Both the position numbers and the translations under genes were made by a program. Shown piece by piece: positions 46,905-56,035 of a stretch of 64,000 nucleotides of DNA (positions within the stretch are counted from its first letter, which is position 1; each line of letters opens with the position of its first letter). Source of the DNA: JACRDG01 sp963760985 (lineage in GTDB: Bacteria > Desulfobacterota > Desulfomonilia > Desulfomonilales > Desulfomonilaceae); the NCBI GenBank assembly GCA_963760985.1, contig CAVXFM010000006.1:62001-126000 (forward strand). The letters run 5' to 3'. The notes beneath the pieces were generated by a model that saw nothing but the letters and a program-made list of their open reading frames with translations, had not been told where the DNA came from and ran no database searches.

Positions 46905-47153
46905 TTATGTGCGTTTTTGCAGGATTTCCTTCTCGAAAATCTCACGAGCCTCATCGACGGAATTCGCATGGAACAGCTGGTCGTCTACCAGCAAATTCGC
47001 TCCGTGAGTGCATTCATCCATACAGAAGGTCCCTTTGAGTTCTACGTCGTTTTCGAGCTTAGCTTCTTTGATGGCTTCTTTAAAGTAACCAATGATATCG
47101 TGGGAGCCTTTGAGATGGCACGCGCTTCCCACGCAGACTGTGATCACTCGCAT
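46905..47153 (-). CDS. Thioredoxin-like 2Fe-2S ferredoxin
   Basis: An 82-aa protein with the thioredoxin-like [2Fe-2S] ferredoxin pattern: CVGSACHLKGS near residue 7 and FCMDECTHGANLLVDD near 44. Two cysteine pairs in this spacing resemble the C-terminal fold of NuoE/HydC-type subunits. It is small and soluble, and may be the redox probe for the membrane sensor encoded 14 bases downstream. ATG at 47153 follows an AGGAG-like site (GAAAGGAGTC). Confidence 0.9.
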   Translation of the reverse strand: MRVITVCVGSACHLKGSHDIIGYFKEAIKEAKLENDVELKGTFCMDECTHGANLLVDDQLFHANSVDEAREIFEKEILQKRT

Positions 47154-47575
47154 CGATCGAGACTCCTTTCGTCCGACAATCCGATCTGGTCACCCAAGGA
47201 CCTTTGGCGATGCTCGATCCTTCGGGGAGTTTGGTTTCATGCAGGAGGTTTCCGAGAATGGGCCTCAGGAACTCCTCGCCGGTATTAGGCCCCTTCCTTG
47301 CAGATGTTTTCCGGGTTACGGTCTTGGCAGCTGTCTTCCGTAACGCAGAGCCCGTTTCCTCTCTGGCGACACCCCCGGGGTCTGTCACAAAACCCGATAC
47401 ATGGTTACGATCGTGCCAGGTTGTCGGGAAAACATTGCGTTACGCAACAGCCTCCTAGTATAGCCTTTGGCAAAGCAACGGGGAAGACGTTTCTGCGAAA
47501 AATGCGTGTACGCAAGCTATCGGAAGATGCGTGAACAACCCCGAGGAGTCGGGAAACAGCGAACCTGTACAGGAT

Positions 47576-47614
47576 AAAGACCCCAGGGACCGAGCAAAGA
47601 TCCTGTGGGTCTTT
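47576..47614. terminator. Strong hairpin, possible terminator
   Basis: AAAGACCCCAGGG pairs with TCCTGTGGGTCTTT (one bulged base), with A and T tracts at the ends. The T run is short. Could also be a small RNA structure. No annotated gene ends close to it. Confidence 0.4.
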
Positions 47615-47690
47615 CATGCTCAGCATGCTTTTCTCATCGCATGGTAATTCGGTAATCGTTCAGTGCGACTCTTTGCGGAACGTGGAAAAT

Positions 47691-47775
47691 CACACCACAA
47701 AGTCACGAAGAGGTCAAAAGCCAATTCCCCTTTTTCTTTGTGCCTTGGTGGCTCAATCCTCGTCCCTCGCGGTGA
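47691..47775. repeat. Repeat family C, copy C2 (hairpin)
   Basis: ACCACAAAGTCACGAAG and CTTTGTGCCTTGGTGGCT form the arms of a loose hairpin. The right arm and CTCGCGGTGA tail match 3766-3802 by eye. Such elements are dispersed in many genomes. Confidence 0.5.
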
Positions 47776-47908
47776 ACCTTTACGCAATTCTTATCGTGGT
47801 AGCAACGTGCGGTAATCGAATGGCTTGATCCCGGCCAGTACGAATCCCTGATCCGCGGCAGGAGCCCTCGGCCTGCTCACGCGCATCGGCATGATGCGTA
47901 CCAGGCTG

Positions 47909-48683
47909 CTACCACTCCACCGCCGGTCCCACTTTGTTCTGGGACGCGCAATAGACCACGCCGTCGTTTTCCACAAAATCACGCAGAGACGCGCGAGCGC
48001 AATCCAAAGCCAATTCGGACCGGTTGTTGGTCTCGGACATGTGAGCCAGAATAACGGCTTGCAGTTCGTCCGAAACAATACGCTGGAGCAAATTCGCGCT
48101 CTCCATGTTGGAGAGATGGCCCAGTCTGCCGCGGACACGTTGCTTGAGTTCCCAGGGGTAAGGGCCATCACGCAGCATCACCGGGTCGTGGTTGCTCTCC
48201 AGGACCACCACCTGTACCCCCGCCAAGACACCCGCGACCAGCCCTGTCGCGGTGCCCAGATCAGTGGCAATTCCCAAGCGGCACGTGCCGTACGTAATAC
48301 GGAAACCCACCGGGTCTGCACAATCGTGAGGGACGGAAAACGGGTGAACCCGCAGCCCCGCGACCTGAAATATTCTGCCGGTCTCGAAGAATTCCAGGGC
48401 ATGAAGCTTCCCGAGATTGCGCTCGGCAACTCGCCACGTGCCGCGATTCATCCACACGGGGATCTTGTATTTTCGTGACAAGACCCCTACTCCCTTCACG
48501 TGGTCAGAGTGGCCGTGTGACACAATGATACCCTTCAGCTCCGAGGGATCGGCGCCGGCGTGTGTGATCCGTTCCTGCAACTGCTTTCCAGACAGCCCCG
48601 CGTCCACGACCACCGCGGCCGAGTCGGTCTGGATAAGGAAGGAATTTCCGGTCACTGCCGCTTGCCAAAGGGGTAATCTTCAT
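47909..48683 (-). CDS. Metallo-beta-lactamase fold hydrolase (YycJ-like), frame broken at start
   Basis: About 257 aa. The start at 48683 (AGGTGG upstream) reads MKITPLASGS; one extra base near 48651 must be removed to continue TGNSFLIQTD, the usual family opening SGSxGNS. The metal motif is SHGHSDHVKG near residue 54, with further ligands in PHDC near 117 and ESNHDP near 160 and in LAHMSETNN near 215. The family includes YycJ/WalJ, a 5'-3' exonuclease-like protein linked to mismatch repair. Function here is by resemblance only. It is a single gene. Confidence 0.88.
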
Positions 48684-49221
48684 ACCGAGCCACCTTTGTT
48701 CCCCTGCTGATCGATTGGGCAGGAACGTTAACTCTCGGCGCGGAAGGTGTCAAGATTTCCGTGCACCATGCGCGTACCAAGAGGGAGAACCTCTCCTGTG
48801 CACAAGCCTTTTCTGTGAGGATACCTCGGTGCACCGGTGACGCCGCAGGCAGCAGGCTGGGGAACCCCTTCGGTACGGACGACCCAACGTCTCATTACTT
48901 CGCTCAGGAAATCCCCATCCCTACTATCCTACGCGCGTGAACGCGAATCGGACCACGGCATTCTCACCAAATTCATGGCCGGCCGGTCTGACGCGGTGGG
49001 CACAAACCCGGACAATGAGACACTACCCGCGTAGGAGGCTGATCCGTTTCAGTTGATTGACGCGCTCAGCTCTTCATGATATCTTCGGCTCAAACCGAGC
49101 GAAAACGGCCCGATTTCCCAAAGACTGGCTCGCCCACTGCCTCATTGCCTGCGACGGGCGTCGGCTTTGGGGGGCCGAGTCGTGTGATTCGTCGTGGATA
49201 ATATCCCTACCGAGGTGGTGG
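48684..49221. other. Intergenic region with repeat A6
   Basis: About 540 bases without a gene. It holds repeat A6 at 48855-48952. The forward frame from 49057 extends into the TPR gene, but has no ribosome site before 49222. Confidence 0.5.
48855..48952. repeat. Palindromic repeat family A, copy A6
   Basis: GGCTGGGGAACCCCTTCGGTACGGACGA-like start, core with changes from the consensus (ACGTCTCATTACTTCGCTC), right arm AGGAAATCCCCATCC and tail GAACGCGAATCGG. It shares the CTTCGGTACGGACGA loop with copy A2. Confidence 0.78.
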
Positions 49222-50571
49222 ATGGCGAGAAGGGACGAAGAAGAAAACCTTTTTTCTACCGAGCATGCCCTGACGCGCCCTGAGACGTATCTTCCGCCCT
49301 TTCCGGATGCTGAGTCAGTTCGGACTGCGCTGCCGGGAGTGCTCAGGGAATGCGTGGAACAGGGTAAGGCCCATTTTCTGTCGTGGGTTGATTTTACGCT
49401 GGAACACCCCGATGAAATCAGGGAAACGGAGAGTACTGACGAACTCTCCTTCTACCACTATTACAGCTACTTCGGAAAAAAAAGGGAAGACCCCGGCTTT
49501 TGTCGTAGAAGTATCGTCGTTTGACGACGTAGCCCAAGTGAACGGATTTTGTCTGCTCCTCAAAGAAGAGGCGCTGAAAAAGCTGCTTTCCGCGAATCTC
49601 GTGTACTGCCGCGCCACAGAATGGGGCAAGGAACAGCTGGTAAGGTCCCTCAATGAGGATGCGCTTCAAAAATACGAAGAGGACCGGCTCGAAGAAGCCC
49701 GCGAACTCATTGATAAGGCCATCCGACAAAGTGGAGCGAGCGCGGCGTACCTGTTTAACAACCGCGGACTCATCTCATGGAAGATGGGTAACATGGAACA
49801 GGCCAAGAAGGACTTTCTCGCGTCCATCAAACTTGAAGAAGGAAATGGCGACCCGTACTTCAATATGGGGCTGATCTTTTTCGACGAATGCAATTACGAA
49901 CACGCGCTGCACTACCTCCAGCGTGCGGTGGAAACAAACCCTGAGGACGGACAGTTTCTTACGGAACTCGGCCACCTGTACCTCGAGATGGAGCGAGAAG
50001 AAGAAGCTCTGAAGCTGTTCCAGCGTGCTCTGGAGAGTGATCCGACAGACCCTCAGGTAGATTTTCATTTGGGCTACTATTTTTTGTACAAGAAACGAAA
50101 GCCCAGAAAACGCGGTCAAATATTATGGCCAGGGGCTGAAGAAAGATCCTGACGATCAGTTCGCCATGGCGGACCTTGCCGTTGCCCACTGGGTTCTGGG
50201 GAACAGGCGGAAGACCTTGGCCATTCATCGGGCACTCCAGGGTAACCCCCGTTTGATGCCTTATACGATCAGCAGGCTAGTGTATCTGAACGTGGAAATG
50301 GGCGATTACGAAAACGCCCTGAAGTACCTACCATCAGGCTCTAAGCCAGCGCGAACCCTTTGAACCGGAATGGCTTCATTATAACGCGGCGCTCGTGTAT
50401 GCGAAAACCGGGCGACCGAAGCAGGCCCTGGACACGCTGGATCTGGCAGTAAGAGTCGGTGGTGAAGCGGTGATCAAACGTGCACTTTCCGACAAGGCAT
50501 TGCGGGACCTCAAAGCAATGCCTGATTTCAAGAAGCTCGTGAGAAGCACGGCAAAACGGAGGAATCGATAG
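49222..50571 (+). CDS. TPR repeat protein, three frame breaks
   Basis: About 448 aa. ATG at 49222 follows GAGGTGG. The N-terminal 90 residues are charged and not recognised. Three single extra bases break the frame: near 49478 (a run of eight A), near 50105 (CCC for CC) and near 50331 (CC for C). Removing each restores continuous text (KKGKTPAFVVE; KPENAVKYY; YLHQALSQRE) and the stop at 50569-50571. The middle and end hold about eight TPR units (e.g. AYLFNNRGLISWKMGN, DPYFNMGLIFFDECN), which bind protein partners. The next genes include a Ser/Thr kinase, so it may be an adaptor in that signalling set (inference). Confidence 0.8.
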
Positions 50572-50826
50572 TCCTGGGTCTTGCAAGGACTCCAGATTTC
50601 ATGTGTTCGGACTCGCTGTTGCGAGCAAAGAGATGTGCTATGAGGCAACAGGCCAGAAACCTGTCGGCTTGCTCGTACCGGGAACTCTTGGTTTGCACTA
50701 CCTCCACCGGAAAGCGAAGTCCGACGACTTCCGCGTTCGCACGTCCTCACAACTGCGGTCAGCCTTTCCAGGCCCTTCACAGGAACTTTGCAGTTCCATC
50801 TCATCTTCCTTAGCGCTTTTTGAGAA

Positions 50827-51885
50827 ATGTCTTACAATACTGAACAACAAGACGCCGCGTCCCTTCGCGAAGAGCTTTACCGAGTTATCAATAATTACGC
50901 GGACTTTGCCAAAATGGCCCAAAAAGGGGAAGTCAACCCCATCGGGCAGATTGGAAGGATCCTCCAAAAGACAGTTCCGTATCTTCTCCTTGTCATTCGC
51001 GATTTTCTCCCGTTGCTCGAAAAAGATACCATCACCTACTTTGAGGCCATGTACTACCTCATCAGGGCAGGGCAGCAATTTCCGGATGTACAAGCGCTCA
51101 AGGACAGCCGGGAAGAGATCCAGAAGATAGAGGAAGAGGGAAAGATCTTCCTGTATGCCGCAAAGTGGGTCGATTCGCCGAGCAACACCAGGCCGACCGA
51201 CCAGGAATGCGAGAGCGTCCAGAAGAAGCTCAACGAGCTTAATGAAAAGTACAAAAGCCGGTACGCGCAGGACGCGGAAACGACCACGATGATTCCGTGT
51301 TTTGTCGTACGCAGGGAAACGGAACCCAAGGACGTCCAGTTCAGCCGTGTTGCCGATCTCGTACGCAGGGCGCTGCTCGAGATGCACCATTTGATGATCG
51401 AGTATGAGCCGGCTAAACGCTATTTCATCTTTTCCAGCCCCACGAGAAAAGAAATTGAAGACGACTTGATGGAACTCGCGTGGTTCTTGTTCCGAAGCGG
51501 TTATCCGGTGGAACGGATCGCGACAGGATATTACAAGGACTCCCTGGCGAGTTTTCTCAATGAAAAACTCCTGGATTACCTGTTGTCCTACCAGGATATC
51601 TTGAATACCCTTGGTGGCTTGTCGCGTCATTTGGCTTTGATCTCGCTCCTGGATTTCGGCAGTTTCTTCGAGATACCGGCTGACTATCGACCGCTCGACG
51701 ACGGCAAAGAAATCAGCGTTCACGTGAAAGCTTTGAAGAATAAGAAACCGTCGAGGAGGAGCGCTTCTGAAGAAAGTGTGGGACCTGCAAGTCGCGTATG
51801 GGTCTCGACCGCTCAGCCGCATCGTGAAGAGTTTTCTCCTGTATCGCTATCACGCGGCCTTTGCGGATTATCACGCGGATCATAG
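50827..51885 (+). CDS. Unknown helical protein, probably N-terminal half of the kinase gene
   Basis: A 352-aa frame that begins at the ATG at 50827. It is largely helical, with no recognised domain; segments such as PYLLLVIRDFLPLLEKDTITYF and LMELAWFLFRSGYPVER look conserved in style. The last 35 residues (after KKPSRRSA) are Arg/Ser-rich and out of character. A single extra base near 51765 would instead join it to the kinase frame (LLKKVWDLQVAYGS). The real product may therefore be one protein of about 725 aa ending at 53014. If separate, it ends at 51885 and overlaps the kinase gene. Confidence 0.62.
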   Translation: MSYNTEQQDAASLREELYRVINNYADFAKMAQKGEVNPIGQIGRILQKTVPYLLLVIRDFLPLLEKDTITYFEAMYYLIRAGQQFPDVQALKDSREEIQKIEEEGKIFLYAAKWVDSPSNTRPTDQECESVQKKLNELNEKYKSRYAQDAETTTMIPCFVVRRETEPKDVQFSRVADLVRRALLEMHHLMIEYEPAKRYFIFSSPTRKEIEDDLMELAWFLFRSGYPVERIATGYYKDSLASFLNEKLLDYLLSYQDILNTLGGLSRHLALISLLDFGSFFEIPADYRPLDDGKEISVHVKALKNKKPSRRSASEESVGPASRVWVSTAQPHREEFSPVSLSRGLCGLSRGS

Positions 51886-53014
51886 AGCGGGCGATCCGCG
51901 GGGCAGGCAAGCAGTCAAACTGTACAAGCCCGTGCTGGATCAGTCTGCGATGGAAAAGAGGGCTGAAGAAGGACTCCAGCAAAGCGGTCGCAGCTTCAGT
52001 ACCAAAACCCGCGAGGAAATGGCGGGCCTCATCAGGCTCATCATGGGATCCCTGGCGAATCCCGGCAAAGTCAGGGGAAAGAAGTTGAAGGTCCTGGGCG
52101 ACATTTCCTCCGGCGCCATGGGGTCTGTGAGCATAGGAATTTATGAGAACCAGATCGTGGCACTCAAAGTCGTGAAGACTCAGATGACAGCGATGCTGGG
52201 AGATCCCGAGGGTTTGTTACAGTATGAAGCAGCCCTGAATGAAAGGGTTCAGCGGCCGGAGCAACACCCGTACATCGTCGAGTACTATGGCCTTGTCGAA
52301 CAGGACGATCAGAAACTCCTCATCAATGGATATTATCCCTGCGACAATTTGACCCACCTTGTCGAAAAGAACTGGCAGGAAAAATATAAACCTCCCTTTA
52401 ACATGAAGAGTAAGCTGACCCTGGGTACCATCGAGATTGTGGTCAATCAGCTCTTGGACTGTCTGAGACTCTTTAAGAAAAAGGGCGTGATCCACAGGGA
52501 TCTCAAGACGGACAACATTCTCTATACGGTCGACGAAAATGAAGAACTGAATCGGATCAAGATCATCGATTTCGGAGTGGCGATGGCAGTAGGACCGGGA
52601 GCGGTGCCTGACATGTTCAAAGGAAAGGTTGTGGGAACATTCTCTTACATGGCTCCTGAGCAAGCCAAGGGCAAGAGCTGCTTCCAATCTGATCTGTACA
52701 GTGCAGGCGCAATACTCACGGTGCTGCTCACGGGCAAGCTACCCATGATTTTCCCCAAGACCAAGACCCGCAAGGATCTCCTGGAACAACTCAGGAGGAT
52801 CGAGCGTGAAGCGCGACCGAAACTTACCACTCTCAATCCGTTCCTCACGAAGCATACCACGCTGGAACATGTAGCTGCCACGGTTGAGCGTATGCTGGAT
52901 CTGGATTCGGAGAACCGTCCCGATTTGGAAGAAATCCAGGCCGCGTTCGATGGGGTGTTCCAGCACATCGGAAAAGAAAAGCATCACTTGAGCGTGTTCT
53001 ACCACAGAGACTGA
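51767..53014 (+). CDS. Hanks-type Ser/Thr protein kinase domain
   Basis: Kinase signatures appear in order: glycine loop GDISSGAMGSVSIGI, VAIK-type lysine in ALKVVK, catalytic VIHRDLKTDN, DFG in IIDFGVA and APE in YMAPEQAKG, within about 280 residues. It has no transmembrane or PASTA segment, so it is cytoplasmic. The start is unclear: GTG at 51776 lies 16 bases after AGGAGG, a CTG at 51767 lies seven bases after it, or the gene continues from 50827 through an extra base near 51765. A TPR protein lies upstream. Targets are unknown. Confidence 0.9.
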   Translation: MKKVWDLQVAYGSRPLSRIVKSFLLYRYHAAFADYHADHRAGDPRGRQAVKLYKPVLDQSAMEKRAEEGLQQSGRSFSTKTREEMAGLIRLIMGSLANPGKVRGKKLKVLGDISSGAMGSVSIGIYENQIVALKVVKTQMTAMLGDPEGLLQYEAALNERVQRPEQHPYIVEYYGLVEQDDQKLLINGYYPCDNLTHLVEKNWQEKYKPPFNMKSKLTLGTIEIVVNQLLDCLRLFKKKGVIHRDLKTDNILYTVDENEELNRIKIIDFGVAMAVGPGAVPDMFKGKVVGTFSYMAPEQAKGKSCFQSDLYSAGAILTVLLTGKLPMIFPKTKTRKDLLEQLRRIEREARPKLTTLNPFLTKHTTLEHVAATVERMLDLDSENRPDLEEIQAAFDGVFQHIGKEKHHLSVFYHRD

Positions 53015-53092
53015 CATCCGGTGCACGTGGGAAGCGCGTGTGTGACGTCTCAGCCCACGCGGTGGGCCATTTCACCTGCACAGACGTACCCC

Positions 53093-53590
53093 TCAGAAAA
53101 CGATTATGGTCAATCTTCCCGGTCCATGCACTCCAACGGTGAGGGTCAATTCAATATCCGCAGTTCTGCTCGGCCCGGTCTCCAGGGTAATGTTCGTCGG
53201 AGGCGGATCTCCCAGGCTCGCGAAAAAATCATCCAGATTCCGATACAAGTGTTCCGAGGACACCATGGCAACATGGTGTGCAGGCAACAGACCTGCCTGA
53301 AGGATCTTTCCTCCATGACTGGAACAAATCACGCTCCCCGTTTCCGCGATGGCCCCGAAGACCTCCTCCACGCAGACAGACGCGGCACGATAGTCCTCGG
53401 TGGGCTTGCCCGGGCTCAGTGAGACCAATTTTTCCTTGTCCGTCACACAAGGACAGAACACCGCATCGCTCTCAGTCAGGATTTGTGCAAGGGCCGCGTT
53501 CAGTTCGTCATCAGTATGCACGCGGATTGGCTCGGCCGCAGCCTTCGCTGCATTGTCCATAAAGGTGTCGACTATTTCGTCATTCATCAC
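53093..53590 (-). CDS. lutC: LutC-like LUD domain protein
   Basis: A 165-aa single LUD (lactate utilisation) domain: SVCVEEVFGAIAETGSV and the HHVAMVSSEHLYRN segment near 110. With LutA and LutB it forms the iron-sulfur L-lactate oxidase complex in many bacteria. The stop lies 3' of LutB, overlapping it by four bases, so translation is coupled. It is shorter than typical LutC (about 240 aa). Last gene of the minus-strand lactate operon; it converges on the kinase gene 78 bases away. Confidence 0.87.
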   Translation of the reverse strand: MMNDEIVDTFMDNAAKAAAEPIRVHTDDELNAALAQILTESDAVFCPCVTDKEKLVSLSPGKPTEDYRAASVCVEEVFGAIAETGSVICSSHGGKILQAGLLPAHHVAMVSSEHLYRNLDDFFASLGDPPPTNITLETGPSRTADIELTLTVGVHGPGRLTIIVF

Positions 53591-54951
53591 GAGAACCTCT
53601 CACCAAAGGTATGCTCAGCCGGCACAGGCATGCGGTCGAGAACCTTTTTCCCCACGAACCGTTGTGCAATACGCCAGAAGGTTCGTGCTGCCCTTTGTCC
53701 GGTGTGAAAAATCAACGGCGACCTGAGTGCGATGGCAAAGCCGGCCATGCTCTTTCGTTCCAACTGAGACGTGAACCCTCGTTCGACCCGCAACGCGCGC
53801 AGTCTTCGCAACAGTGCGGGCACCGGCACCTTCGCGGGACACACGTCGCCACAGGCACCGCACAGGGTCGTAGCGTCAAGAAGAGGGTGGGCCCGTTCCA
53901 TCCCCTCGAGCAACGTGGTCAACACAATGCCCATGGGCCCCGGATAAGTCGATCCATACGCGTGACCGCCCACCACACGGTACACCGGGCACGCATTGAG
54001 ACACGCGCCGCAGCGAATGCATTTGAGCATTTCCCGAAATTCGCCCCTGACAATTTCCGATCGACCATTGTCCAAAAGCACGATATGTAATTCTTCCGCG
54101 CCGGTGAAATCGCCTGATTTTCGTGATCCGGTAATGACCGACATGTACAAAGTGAGAATCTGTCCCGTGGCTGAGCGTGGAAGCAGGCGGACAAAAGTGG
54201 GCAGATCCGCGAGCGAGGGAATGATCTTCTCTATGGAAAGCACGGCAATGTGCAAGCGCGGTAGGGTGGTACACATGCGTCCGTTCCCTTCATTGGTAAA
54301 CAGGACGATGCTGCCTGAATCGGCCACGGCAAAGTTTGCGCCGGATATCCCCGCTTTGGCTGCCAGGAACTCCTCTCTCAGGATTGTCTTTGCTATTTTA
54401 GTCAGGGTCGCAGGATCATCGGAATACTCGCATCCCAACTTGTCTGCAAAGAGCCGACCGACCTGTCTGCGGTCTTTGTGGATCGCGGGAACGATGATGT
54501 GCGAGGGATGCTCTCCCGCAATTTGGATGATGTATTCGCCCAGATCCGTTTCTACCACCGTGATTCCCTGACTTTGCAGATAATCGTTCAGGTGGATCTC
54601 TTCGCTGATCATAGACTTGGATTTGACCACTCGATTCACGCCATGATCCTTGAGAATGGACGCGATGATATGGGTGGCCGCGGCAGAGTCGTGTGCCCGG
54701 TGCACGCGCGCTCCCGCTTTCGTGGCGTTTCGCGAGAACCGCTCCACATAGTCGGGAAGGCTGTCAAGAACACGCATTCGCAATGCAGACGCCTGATCTC
54801 GCAAATGCTCCACAGGAATAGAGGAGAGGGCTTCTGCTCGCTTCACGGTGAACACACCGGTAGCGTTGCTCAACGCATTCCGAAGCGTGGCATTGCCAAC
54901 CGCGTGCGCAGCGTTGGCTCGAAACGGGACACTCTCGGAATGGGGGCTCAT
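53587..54951 (-). CDS. lutB: LutB-like iron-sulfur lactate dehydrogenase subunit
   Basis: A 454-aa protein from the ATG at 54951, which overlaps LutA's stop (ATGA). The N-terminal two-thirds is a LUD domain (ISGANFAVADSGSIVLF near 210). Two [4Fe-4S] motifs follow: CIRCGACLNACPVY near 300 and CGACGDVCPAKVP near 350. In the family this passes electrons from lactate oxidation to the chain. A longer frame to 55041 exists but carries no domain. Part of the lutABC segment. Confidence 0.93.
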   Translation of the reverse strand: MSPHSESVPFRANAAHAVGNATLRNALSNATGVFTVKRAEALSSIPVEHLRDQASALRMRVLDSLPDYVERFSRNATKAGARVHRAHDSAAATHIIASILKDHGVNRVVKSKSMISEEIHLNDYLQSQGITVVETDLGEYIIQIAGEHPSHIIVPAIHKDRRQVGRLFADKLGCEYSDDPATLTKIAKTILREEFLAAKAGISGANFAVADSGSIVLFTNEGNGRMCTTLPRLHIAVLSIEKIIPSLADLPTFVRLLPRSATGQILTLYMSVITGSRKSGDFTGAEELHIVLLDNGRSEIVRGEFREMLKCIRCGACLNACPVYRVVGGHAYGSTYPGPMGIVLTTLLEGMERAHPLLDATTLCGACGDVCPAKVPVPALLRRLRALRVERGFTSQLERKSMAGFAIALRSPLIFHTGQRAARTFWRIAQRFVGKKVLDRMPVPAEHTFGERFS

Positions 54952-55676
54952 CTGATACCCTCCGCCATCACCGCGGCGATGTGTTTGACCTGGACCGGGC
55001 TTCCTCGTCTTTTTACCGCATCTGCGATGTTCATCAGACAACCGTGATCACAGCCTGTGACCGTGTCCGCGGCCGTGGTCAGGATGGTGTCCAATTTTTC
55101 GTCCGCAAGGGCCATGGAGACTTCAGGCAGCTTTGCCATGAAGATTCCTCCAAACCCGCAACAGCGGTCTGCGTGGGGGAGCGGCACAAATTCTGCTCCC
55201 TTGAGCGATTGGAGAAGCATGAGGGGTTCTTCCCGGACTCCCAGCTCTCGCGTGAGCTGACAGGAAGCGTGATAGGTAATGCGTCCTTTGCCCTGAAGGC
55301 CCGCCTCGTGTACTTTAAGGACCTGAACGAGAAATTGACTGAGTTCGTACACGCGTGCTGCGATCGAGAGACTCTGCTCCCGCAGGCGATCATCATCCTT
55401 GAGTAGCTCAGGATAGTGATTCTTCACCATCGACGCGCATGAACCCGATGGTATGACGATCGGGCCATCGGTACGCATGAAAACCGAGATGACGTGTTTG
55501 GCCGCTTCTCGGGTCTCGCGTGTGTACCCACCGCTGTCAGCGGGTTTGCCACAGCACGTCTGTCCAGGAGGGTATGCCACCTCTACGCCGAAGTGACGCA
55601 AAAGCCTCACCGTTGCCTCGCCAGTATCAGGGAAGAACGTGTCCACAAGACACGTAGGAAAAAGCTGAACACGCAT
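54948..55676 (-). CDS. lutA: LutA-like CCG-domain iron-sulfur protein
   Basis: A 242-aa protein with two cysteine-rich CCG domains (QTCCGKPADSGGY near 40 and RCCGFGGIF near 172), the fold shared with HdrB and GlcF that holds a non-cubane or [4Fe-4S] cluster. It opens MRVQLFPTCLVD, typical of LutA. Coupled to LutB by an ATGA overlap and preceded by a small unknown gene. The symbol is by order and family; note that a second such protein (GlcF type) is encoded upstream in the same operon. Confidence 0.93.
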   Translation of the reverse strand: MRVQLFPTCLVDTFFPDTGEATVRLLRHFGVEVAYPPGQTCCGKPADSGGYTRETREAAKHVISVFMRTDGPIVIPSGSCASMVKNHYPELLKDDDRLREQSLSIAARVYELSQFLVQVLKVHEAGLQGKGRITYHASCQLTRELGVREEPLMLLQSLKGAEFVPLPHADRCCGFGGIFMAKLPEVSMALADEKLDTILTTAADTVTGCDHGCLMNIADAVKRRGSPVQVKHIAAVMAEGIR

Positions 55677-55686
55677 GTTCTTGACC

Positions 55687-56016
55687 TCACTCTTTAGAGT
55701 CCAAAGGTGTACCGGATTTTAGGGCTTCAGCCGCGCGAAGATAGTACCTGCCGGTTCCCGTCTTGCCTACCACTCCTTCGCTTAGCATGTATTCGATGGC
55801 TTTGGCGTGGTAGTTCCGCATCCCGATGCGCAGGGGATTGAGCCTTGTATAGGGCAGGTCTACCGCGGTGAACGGATCGACAGCAGCTTGTGTCTCCAGA
55901 TCCTTCAAAATGGTCCCTGCCGCACGCTTCATTTGCCAGACCACAATATACCTGGTCAGTATGAACACACCGATCAGAAAAAGGAACCCCACTGCGATCT
56001 GCACGGGTTCGGACAT
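55687..56016 (-). CDS. Small membrane-anchored protein of unknown function
   Basis: A 109-aa protein with one N-terminal transmembrane helix (IAVGFLFLIGVFILTRYIVV) and a soluble part that reads like a winged helix (YHAKAIEYMLSEGVVGKTGTGRYYL). It lies 10 bases before LutA and 19 after the cytidylate-kinase-like gene, so it belongs to the lactate operon. Function is unknown; a lactate-enzyme anchor is possible. Confidence 0.72.
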   Translation of the reverse strand: MSEPVQIAVGFLFLIGVFILTRYIVVWQMKRAAGTILKDLETQAAVDPFTAVDLPYTRLNPLRIGMRNYHAKAIEYMLSEGVVGKTGTGRYYLRAAEALKSGTPLDSKE

Positions 56017-56035
56017 GGTTGCTCCTGTGGCTCCC

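Larger units (their letters stand above)
47154..47908. other. Long intergenic region, no gene seen
   Basis: About 755 bases. It contains the hairpin at 47576-47614 and repeat C2 at 47691-47775. Several short frames lack families and ribosome sites. Confidence 0.55.

Noticed and set aside
24031..51765. Programmed +1 frameshifting as the explanation for the breaks
   Set aside because: Sites share no slippery motif or following structure, and unrelated genes are affected. Consensus error is simpler.
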